Below, in pieces: positions 1 to 5,100 of a stretch of 9,471 bases of DNA (positions within the stretch are counted from its first letter, which is position 1; the number at the start of each line of letters is the position of its first letter). Location of the stretch: contig JAMOSA010000099.1 of assembly GCA_027063325.1 (NCBI GenBank), positions 1-9,471 on the forward strand. The letters run 5' to 3'. The position numbers were made by a program, and so were the translations under genes. The notes under the pieces are model-generated. The model was given only the letters and a program-made list of their open reading frames with translations, was not told the DNA's origin and made no database searches. The DNA is from Campylobacteraceae bacterium. Lineage in GTDB: Bacteria; Campylobacterota; Campylobacteria; Campylobacterales; Sulfurovaceae.

Positions 1-2
1 CG

Positions 3-56
3 TATAATGTAGAGGGGCTTAGAGCAATTGCTACACGCTGGTTACAAGAAATATGA
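3..56 (+). CDS. C-terminal end of an upstream gene (partial, product unknown)
   Basis: Reading frame 3 is open from the window edge to a TGA at 54-56 and gives YNVEGLRAIATRWLQEI. The other two forward frames stop almost at once (TAA at 4-6, TAG at 10-12). The peptide looks like an amphipathic C-terminal helix of a real protein, and the next gene begins 38 nt later on the same strand. Seventeen residues are too few to name a family. The TG of its stop codon also serves as the extended part of the next gene's -10 element. Confidence 0.5.
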   Translation, partial: YNVEGLRAIATRWLQEI

Positions 57-62
57 TATAAT
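54..62 (+). promoter_or_regulatory. Extended -10 promoter for the lipoprotein-ridA unit
   Basis: TGATATAAT is a perfect TGn extension followed by a perfect TATAAT hexamer (57-62). It overlaps the stop codon of the upstream gene. There is no recognisable -35 hexamer about 17 nt upstream, as is usual for sigma-70 promoters in Campylobacterota. Transcription would start near 68-70, leaving a leader of about 25 nt with an AAAGGA ribosome site at 83-88. Confidence 0.6.
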
Positions 63-94
63 ATTGCAAAAATATTCTATATAAAGGAAATGAT

Positions 95-433
95 ATGAGA
101 TATACAAAACTATTAGTAACTATTGGTATAGCAATTTTGATTACTGGTTGTACACAAGAGACCCAAAACTCTATAAGTCGCTCTATCCAAAATTGGACAG
201 GAACCAATGGTGTACTTGATGTGTATGCAGGCAGTAAGCTGGTAAAGAGATTTATACATATAGATAAAATCTCTACAGCTTATGGTACAAATGATGGCAA
301 ACCAAGACCATATAGATATGGATATGGTTATGATGATGCAAACTTTAATTTCAAAAAAGATCCGGGTGAAAAAAAGGTATATTTTGAATTTTCTGACTAC
401 TCAACAAACTATATATTTTATGAGCATGATTAA
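95..433 (+). CDS. Small conserved lipoprotein with an EF-hand-like loop
   Basis: A 112-residue protein with a lipoprotein signal peptide: basic start (R2, K5), hydrophobic core at about 6-16, and lipobox I-T-G-C with the acylated cysteine at C19. Q22 onward would be the mature, membrane-anchored part. The mature domain has a VLDVYAGSKLVKRFI strand region, a run of Tyr/Gly at 73-79, and an aromatic tail ending FSDYSTNYIFYEHD. Residues 81-92 fit the spacing of a calcium-binding loop (D81, N83, N85, D89, E92), but the usual glycine at loop position 6 is Phe. The start is backed by AAAGGA at 83-88, six nt before the ATG. I believe similar small lipoproteins exist in sulfur-oxidising Campylobacterota, but I know no assigned function. 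It lies 15 nt upstream of ridA, so the two are probably cotranscribed. Secretion and lipidation are well supported; calcium binding is inference. Confidence 0.85.
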   Translation: MRYTKLLVTIGIAILITGCTQETQNSISRSIQNWTGTNGVLDVYAGSKLVKRFIHIDKISTAYGTNDGKPRPYRYGYGYDDANFNFKKDPGEKKVYFEFSDYSTNYIFYEHD

Positions 434-448
434 AAAGGGGATATTTTT

Positions 449-832
449 ATGAAAACTATTGCTACAAATGAAGCACCACAAGCTATTGGTCCATACTCTC
501 AAGCTATTTTAGTAGATGGAATGCTATATACATCTGGTCAAATTGCACTAACTCCAAGCGGAGAGATGTGTGAAGATGATATAGAAATTCAAACACACCA
601 AGTACTCAAGAATCTTACTGCTGTACTAAAAGCATCTGGTGGGAGCTTGAATGATGTTATTAAGTGTACTATATATCTAGCCAATATGGATGATTTTGCA
701 ACTGTCAATGAGATATATGCAGAGTACTTTGGCAATCACAAACCAGCAAGAAGTACAGTAGCTGTAAAAACTTTGCCAAAAAATGCAAAGATAGAGATAG
801 ATATTATAGCCAAACCTTCAAACCCTGTGTAG
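449..832 (+). CDS. ridA: RidA, 2-iminobutanoate/2-iminopropanoate deaminase
   Basis: RidA (YjgF/YER057c/UK114 family) hydrolyses reactive enamine/imine intermediates, such as 2-aminoacrylate released by PLP-dependent serine/threonine dehydratases, to 2-ketoacids and ammonia. This protects PLP enzymes in the cytoplasm. The protein has 127 residues, the normal family length, and would form the usual homotrimer. Visible hallmarks are AIGPYSQAI at 12-20, the TSGQI strand at 28-32, DFATVNEIY at 82-90, and PARSTV at 99-104 with R101, the carboxylate-binding arginine equivalent to E. coli R105. The C-terminal KIEIDIIA carries E116, equivalent to E. coli E120. The position of E. coli C107 is Thr here, which is tolerated in the family. 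The start is supported by AAGGGG at 435-440. It is the second gene of the lipoprotein-ridA unit and is followed at once by a strong hairpin. Confidence 0.96.
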   Translation: MKTIATNEAPQAIGPYSQAILVDGMLYTSGQIALTPSGEMCEDDIEIQTHQVLKNLTAVLKASGGSLNDVIKCTIYLANMDDFATVNEIYAEYFGNHKPARSTVAVKTLPKNAKIEIDIIAKPSNPV

Positions 833-840
833 TTTAGCAA

Positions 841-878
841 GACACTTTATACCTTTTTCTCTTTTGGTATAGAGTGTC
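841..878 (+). terminator. 13-bp hairpin after ridA, probable transcript end
   Basis: GACACTTTATACC (841-853) pairs with GGTATAGAGTGTC (866-878) over 13 positions, with one G-U wobble, around a 12-nt pyrimidine loop. It begins 9 nt after the ridA stop. No T-run follows the right arm, so it is not a textbook intrinsic terminator. It could instead block 3' exonuclease decay or work together with the second hairpin that follows directly. Confidence 0.5.
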
Positions 879-895
879 GAAGTTAAGTAAACTTC
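879..895 (+). other. Second small hairpin abutting the first
   Basis: GAAGTT (879-884) and AACTTC (890-895) form a 6-bp stem with a 5-nt loop, directly adjoining the 13-bp hairpin. TTTGA follows, a short T-tract only. The tandem pair may together end the ridA transcript. On its own this stem is weak and could arise by chance in AT-rich sequence. Confidence 0.3.
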
Positions 896-938
896 TTTGA
901 TATATATTCTATATTAAGCATATCTATCATAAGATAGC

Positions 939-956
939 AAACTTTGATGATAGACT
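939..956 (+). promoter_or_regulatory. Candidate promoter for the TPR-cysS unit
   Basis: TGATAGACT (948-956) is a TGn-extended -10 with TAGACT matching four of six consensus bases. CAAACTTTG lies just upstream, as it also does before the gene at 3677. A start near 963 would leave a leader of about 17 nt. An alternative -10 is TATATT at 910-915. The gap after the ridA hairpins argues that some promoter lies here, but the exact box is uncertain. Confidence 0.35.
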
Positions 957-968
957 AAAAATCCTTTT

Positions 969-973
969 GGAGG
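969..973 (+). promoter_or_regulatory. Strong ribosome site that fixes a TTG start
   Basis: GGAGG inside TTTTGGAGGT lies six nt before the TTG at 980. It is the best anti-SD match in the window; the other genes use AAAGG-type or AGGAGA-type sites. It is the main reason to accept the non-ATG start of the TPR gene. Confidence 0.7.
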
Positions 974-979
974 TTCTCT

Positions 980-1612
980 TTGACTACTTTTCAGATAGTG
1001 TTACTTATATTGGCAGGTGGTATATTTTACCTATTTTTCAAACAACTCTTTAGTGGAAATTATCCAAAGAGAGGAGTTGATTATGAAGCCAAAAGTGCAA
1101 ATGCCCAAATAGGTGGTATCAATAGACCAGATAAGACATTTTCAAAGCCTCAGGAACCAAAAAGCAGGTTAGAAGAGCTTATTGAGATAGCTGATCAATC
1201 TATCAGTGAAGGTAATTATATAGAGGCAAAGAAAGCTTTGCTTAGTGCAATTGTGCATAATGACAAAGATATAGATATACTTAGAAGACTTGGTGTAGTA
1301 TATATGCATATGAATGATTATGTAGATGCCAAAGAGATATTTCAAAGAGTTCTTAGTATAGACAGCAGTGATGATTTGGCTCATAGCTCATTAGCCAATG
1401 CTTTGCATAAACTTGGAGAAGATGAAGAAGCCCTAAAAGAGCATCAAAAGGCTATTGAATTGGATCCAAACTATGCACCACACTACTACAATTATGCCAA
1501 TACTCTATATGATATGGGCAGATTAAAAGAGGCAAGAGATATGTACCAAAAAGCACTACAGATAGATCCAAATCTAAAAGAGGCACAAAAGATGTTAGAG
1601 GAGCTAAAGTAG
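980..1612 (+). CDS. Membrane-anchored TPR protein
   Basis: A 210-residue protein with one N-terminal membrane helix (about residues 4-22) and a low-complexity linker to about 62. A TPR superhelix follows: a degenerate repeat at about 64-97 and three good repeats at about 98-131, 132-165 and 166-199. The consensus positions are visible, for example LRRLGVVYMHMNDYVDA, then LANALHKLGEDEEAL, then YANTLYDMGRLKEA, each closing with a helix and an (I/L)DP or IDS turn. The start codon is TTG. It is chosen because a strong GGAGG (969-973) lies six nt upstream, the membrane helix begins immediately after it, and no ATG gives the same N-terminus. TPR arrays bind partner proteins; the partner here is unknown. 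The helix probably tethers it to the inner membrane. It is the first gene of the unit leading to cysS, and its stop touches the next start. Confidence 0.88.
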   Translation: MTTFQIVLLILAGGIFYLFFKQLFSGNYPKRGVDYEAKSANAQIGGINRPDKTFSKPQEPKSRLEELIEIADQSISEGNYIEAKKALLSAIVHNDKDIDILRRLGVVYMHMNDYVDAKEIFQRVLSIDSSDDLAHSSLANALHKLGEDEEALKEHQKAIELDPNYAPHYYNYANTLYDMGRLKEARDMYQKALQIDPNLKEAQKMLEELK

Positions 1613-1840
1613 ATGAGAAGTATGTTTATAGAGCAAGAGGCTACAAAACATCTTTTGGAGTGTGTCAGTAGTTATTGCAGTTTGTGTTACACTACTCTAA
1701 GTGAGGGTGAAAATATATATTATGATACAGACAACTATAGATATTTGTGCTATGAGTGTGCCAAAGAGTTGGCAGAACAAAAAGAGATAGAGTCTAAAAT
1801 GGCTCAGGAAGAGGAGGAGAGTCTCCCTACACTCTTTTAG
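1613..1840 (+). CDS. Small CxxC...CxxC putative zinc-binding protein
   Basis: A 75-residue soluble protein whose ATG directly follows the TAG of the TPR gene (TAGATG, no gap), with GAGGAG at 1598-1603 as the ribosome site; M4 at 1622 is a possible alternative start. Two CxxC knuckles, C22-x2-C25 and C46-x2-C49, are 20 residues apart, and C17 is an extra cysteine. The knuckles flank a Tyr-rich stretch (YYDTDNYRYLCYEC). This spacing fits a four-cysteine structural zinc site of the zinc-ribbon, treble-clef or LIM-like type. The C-terminal third is an acidic helix rich in Glu and Lys (about 50-70). I do not recognise a named family. The tight packing before cysS suggests shared expression, perhaps translational coupling with the TPR gene. 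Zinc binding is inferred from the motif; a DNA, RNA or protein target cannot be told. Confidence 0.8.
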   Translation: MRSMFIEQEATKHLLECVSSYCSLCYTTLSEGENIYYDTDNYRYLCYECAKELAEQKEIESKMAQEEEESLPTLF

Positions 1841-1860
1841 TATTAAAGGGATAGTAAATT

Positions 1861-3270
1861 ATGCAGATGAGAATATTTGACTCTATTCAAAAGAGAAAAG
1901 TAGTATTTGAACCTATAAAAGAGGGTGAAGTATCTATATATGTGTGTGGACCTACTGTATATGATGATGCACATTTAGGACATGCTAGAAGTGCATTGAG
2001 TTTTGATATGCTAAATAGAACTCTCAAAGCATTGGGTTACAAGGTAACAATGGCAAAAAATTTTACAGATATAGATGATAAAATCATTAACAAGATGCAT
2101 AATAGCAACAAGAGTTTAAAAGAGATTACAGACTATTATATAGATAGGTATCTTAGTGAGATGGAAGCTTTGGGTGTAAAAAGAGCAGATATAGAACCAA
2201 AAGCAACTGAATCTATAGATGCTATAGAGCAGATGATAAACTCTTTGATAAAAAAAGGGTGTGCATATAGAGTTGATAATGGGGATATATACTTTGATAC
2301 CTCAAAAGACAATAGGTATGGTACACTATCTCATATGGTAAATAATGAAGATGATATGCAAAGTAGAATATGCCAAAGTGATCAAAAAAGAGATCCAAAA
2401 GATTTTGCATTGTGGAAAGCGTGTAGTGAGCCTGAGATATGCTTTGATACTACTCTTGGCAAGGGGCGTCCGGGGTGGCATATAGAGTGTTCGGCTATGA
2501 TAGAGAAGCACTTTGATAACAAAGGAGAGTATCGTATAGATATTCATGGAGGTGGAGCAGATTTACTCTTTCCTCATCATGAAAATGAAGCTTCACAAAC
2601 CAGATGTGCAACAGGTTGTGAAATAGCAAAGTATTGGATGCATAATGGTTTTGTTCAAATTGATGGTGAAAAGATGTCAAAGAGTCTGGGTAATAGCTTC
2701 TTTTTGAAAGATGCTCTTGGAGTATATGGCGGAGAGCTTTTGAGATTTTATCTAATTAGTGTCCACTATCGTAATGATTTTAACTTCAATGAAGAGGATC
2801 TCTTAAGCACTAAAAAGAGACTTGATAAACTATACAGACTCAAAAAGAGAGTTTATGGTATCAAATCAGGTACTCTTGATAGTGAATTTAAAGATACTCT
2901 ACTTGAGGCTATGAGTGATGATCTAAATAGCTCCAAAGCTCTCTCTGTCATTGATACTATGGTATCTGTAGCCAATGATAGATTAGACAAAGAGCCAAAA
3001 AACAGGCAATTCAAACAAGCAATAGTTGCAAATATAGAGTATATAGATACTTTGATGGGATTTGGTGGAAGTGATCCTTTTGAGTGGTTTCAACAAGGTA
3101 TATCAGATGAACAAAAGAGTAAAATCAATAAATTAATAGCCCAAAGAGGTGAAGCAAAAAAAGCAAAAGATTTCAAAAAAGCAGATGAAATTAGAGAAGA
3201 GTTACTTGGTATGGGAGTACAGCTGATGGATACAAATGAAGGTACAAAGTGGGAGAGAGTTGATAGATGA
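1861..3270 (+). CDS. cysS: Cysteinyl-tRNA synthetase
   Basis: This class I aminoacyl-tRNA synthetase charges tRNA-Cys with cysteine using ATP, in the cytoplasm. At 469 residues it is full length for the bacterial enzyme. Visible signatures are YVCGPTVYD at 27-35 with zinc ligand C29, the HIGH-type motif HLGH at 38-41, PGWHIECSAM at 204-213 with zinc ligand C210, FPHHENE at 237-243 with H239 and E243 completing the zinc site that selects cysteine, and KMSKS at 271-275. The C-terminal anticodon-binding region ends with a KAKDFKKADEIREEL segment (434-448) typical of the family. Compared with E. coli CysRS, as I recall it, there are four extra residues between C210 and H239. The ribosome site is AAAGGG at 1845-1850. 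The gene follows the zinc-motif gene by 20 nt and overlaps the next gene by 4 nt. Confidence 0.98.
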   Translation: MQMRIFDSIQKRKVVFEPIKEGEVSIYVCGPTVYDDAHLGHARSALSFDMLNRTLKALGYKVTMAKNFTDIDDKIINKMHNSNKSLKEITDYYIDRYLSEMEALGVKRADIEPKATESIDAIEQMINSLIKKGCAYRVDNGDIYFDTSKDNRYGTLSHMVNNEDDMQSRICQSDQKRDPKDFALWKACSEPEICFDTTLGKGRPGWHIECSAMIEKHFDNKGEYRIDIHGGGADLLFPHHENEASQTRCATGCEIAKYWMHNGFVQIDGEKMSKSLGNSFFLKDALGVYGGELLRFYLISVHYRNDFNFNEEDLLSTKKRLDKLYRLKKRVYGIKSGTLDSEFKDTLLEAMSDDLNSSKALSVIDTMVSVANDRLDKEPKNRQFKQAIVANIEYIDTLMGFGGSDPFEWFQQGISDEQKSKINKLIAQRGEAKKAKDFKKADEIREELLGMGVQLMDTNEGTKWERVDR

Positions 3271-3602
3271 TACCAAAAGATCCAAATATATGGAATGAAG
3301 AGTCTCATCTAAAAGCAAAAAGAGTAGTATTTTATATTATCTCATCTTTGCTTTTATTGATTCAACTATCCCTTATACTTCCCTCTGCTACAATATTAGA
3401 GCAAATAGGTTCAAAGAGTGGTCAAGGAGTTGCTCTTAGAGTACCACTACTGCTACTGCTTGGTGCTTGGATATACTCATTTATTCAATCACGCTCACTC
3501 TTGCAAAAAGGCAAAACCGTAGCTTCATACGGTTGGCTTATAGGCTCAAATAGTCTTATTATAGTAATGCTACTGATGTATATGCAAAGCTTTGGAAGAT
3601 AG
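3267..3602 (+). CDS. Small three-helix membrane protein of unknown function
   Basis: A 111-residue hydrophobic protein with three predicted membrane helices at about 19-41, 57-76 and 86-107. The short hydrophilic N-terminus carries several charges (K4, D5, E11, E12, K16, K18, R19). No catalytic or binding motif is visible and I do not recognise a family. Its ATG overlaps the cysS stop as ATGA (3267-3270), and a GGGAGAGAG ribosome site lies inside the end of cysS (3251-3259), so its translation is probably coupled to cysS. It closes the TPR-zinc protein-cysS unit. No clear terminator hairpin follows it. The coupled start and the helix pattern make it a likely real gene. Confidence 0.8.
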   Translation: MIPKDPNIWNEESHLKAKRVVFYIISSLLLLIQLSLILPSATILEQIGSKSGQGVALRVPLLLLLGAWIYSFIQSRSLLQKGKTVASYGWLIGSNSLIIVMLLMYMQSFGR

Positions 3603-3628
3603 TACAGACAAATAACATCTCATATATC

Positions 3629-3643
3629 AAACTTTGCTATACT
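3629..3643 (+). promoter_or_regulatory. Extended -10 promoter for the DUF4139-like/oxoprolinase unit
   Basis: TGCTATACT (3635-3643) is a TGn-extended -10 with TATACT matching five of six consensus bases. It is preceded by AAACTT at 3629-3634 and followed by AGTACCCAAAA. No -35 hexamer is visible. A start near 3650 would give a leader of about 27 nt with AAAGGGA at 3663-3669, seven nt before the ATG. Confidence 0.55.
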
Positions 3644-3676
3644 AGTACCCAAAATATATTATAAAGGGATAGTATT

Positions 3677-5092
3677 ATGAAATTTATTTTATCAAAAATT
3701 GCTATTACTTCAATATGCTCTTGTATGCTCTTTTCTGCTTCACTTCAGATATATCAAGATAGTGTTCAGTATAGATTTATTCCTACTGAAAATTTTTTAG
3801 GATTTGTTAATACGGATAAAGCTTTGTGTGAAGATATTCCAGTATCGATAACAAGTGATACAAAGTGTCCCAAAGAGAATGCTTTGTGTCAAGAGTATGA
3901 AGAGATAAAAGAATTAAAATTAAAATTAGATACTCTCAAAGAGACTCAAGAGGTATTAAATACTCTTATTGCTTCTGCCAAATTTGATAGTGTTGAAGCT
4001 ACAAAGTGGATAGATGCTTCAGAGTTGATAGGCAATAAAAGAGCTAAACTCAAAAAAGATTTTATAATGACAAAAAAAGCTTTAGTAGAATTAGATAGAG
4101 ATTTTACAGATAAAACTACCTCAAAAGAGCCAAAATATCTAAAAGAGCCTTGTCATAAAGAGTTGAAATTGACTCTGCCTTCTGGTTGTATCAGTGGAAG
4201 ATTGGAGTATGAGTTGGATATTGCGGATAAAAAACATCCAAATATATCAAGATATTTAATTTTAAAAAATAGATGCGGTATAGATATATTTGCTAAAAAT
4301 GCCCAGATATATAATAGACCATCTAAGAGATATTTGGCACCAAAAGAGTTTAGACCATGGGTTGTAAGACCAGAATCAAAGAAGAAAAAGTATCTCAAAA
4401 AAAGGGCAAATCCCAATCTGAGTTTTATGACAGATATGGTTACTCCAACTCCAATAGCAATGGAAGCTAGTATCAAAAGTGTATCAAGAATAGGCTATAA
4501 AAGCTACTCCATAGGCAGATTAAGTTTACCTTCAAACAATAAAGAGATAAAAGTCAGACTATCTCAAGAGAAATTCAATTCAGAATGCAATTTAGTAAGC
4601 TATCCATATATAGATAAAAGTGTATATTTAGCTTGTAGATTTAGAGCCTCTATGCCAATAGAGAGTAACAAATGGATTATAAAAAATGGTAATACCTTGC
4701 TAACAGATAATGCCAGAGGTAGATATGATGGTAAAGATTACTTGATATATGTAATGGCTGAAGAGGCTTTGAAAGTAACAAAAAGAGATATAATAGAAAA
4801 AGATAAGGTAATGGGTATATTTGGAAGTTATATGAAGAGAAAAGATGGATATATCCTAAATGTTATAAACTACTCATTGGAGCCAAAAAGTATAAAGATA
4901 ATAGAGAGGATACCTACACCAACTTCTGATAAAATCAAAGTAAAACTACTTTTGGTAGATGGTGCAGTATCAAAAAAAGTTACAAAAGAGGGTAAACTTA
5001 TACTAAATGTGGCAGTTGGAGTAAAAGAGAGCAAAGAGATAAAAGTACTCTTTGAGCTTGAGTATCCAAAAGATATGCATATACTCTATTAG
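3677..5092 (+). CDS. Secreted DUF4139-like protein
   Basis: A 471-residue exported protein. The signal peptide spans about 1-22 (K2, K7, hydrophobic core, likely cleavage at SAS-L). The order after it is a short beta region (LQIYQDSVQYRFIP), a charged helical, probably coiled-coil segment at about 73-145, and a long beta-rich C-terminal part. That part ends like DUF4139 proteins: a segment at 391-411 continuing into RIPTPTSD (a 'conserved structure then iPvs.d' pattern), then a gel-like strand repeat closing with FELEYPKD at 459-466. Helical hairpin plus C-terminal beta domain is the DUF4140/DUF4139 layout; the role of that family is not established as far as I know. The mature chain holds eight cysteines (51, 64, 71, 159, 171, 200, 304, 320), an even number consistent with periplasmic disulfides. 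Residues 232-243 are strongly basic (KKKKYLKKR). It precedes the oxoprolinase gene by 8 nt. The family call is from remembered pattern, not a search. Confidence 0.75.
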   Translation: MKFILSKIAITSICSCMLFSASLQIYQDSVQYRFIPTENFLGFVNTDKALCEDIPVSITSDTKCPKENALCQEYEEIKELKLKLDTLKETQEVLNTLIASAKFDSVEATKWIDASELIGNKRAKLKKDFIMTKKALVELDRDFTDKTTSKEPKYLKEPCHKELKLTLPSGCISGRLEYELDIADKKHPNISRYLILKNRCGIDIFAKNAQIYNRPSKRYLAPKEFRPWVVRPESKKKKYLKKRANPNLSFMTDMVTPTPIAMEASIKSVSRIGYKSYSIGRLSLPSNNKEIKVRLSQEKFNSECNLVSYPYIDKSVYLACRFRASMPIESNKWIIKNGNTLLTDNARGRYDGKDYLIYVMAEEALKVTKRDIIEKDKVMGIFGSYMKRKDGYILNVINYSLEPKSIKIIERIPTPTSDKIKVKLLLVDGAVSKKVTKEGKLILNVAVGVKESKEIKVLFELEYPKDMHILY

Positions 5093-5100
5093 GAGAGAAA

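Noticed and set aside
3639..3675. Possible hairpin pairing CCC (3648-3650) with GGG of the ribosome site before the DUF4139-like gene
   Set aside because: The left arm overlaps the -10 box and lies at or upstream of the expected start of transcription, so it would not be in the mRNA; the pairing also needs an internal loop.
3715..3724. Possible lipobox (ICSC) in the DUF4139-like signal peptide
   Set aside because: C16 lies within the hydrophobic core with Cys at -2, the residues do not fit the lipobox rule, and a normal signal peptidase I site follows at SAS-L.
4153..4476. Minus-strand open frame of 107 codons with a hydrophobic start
   Set aside because: It lies opposite the DUF4139-like gene. 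The hydrophobicity follows from the antisense of a Lys/Ser/Tyr-rich stretch, and no ribosome site precedes it.
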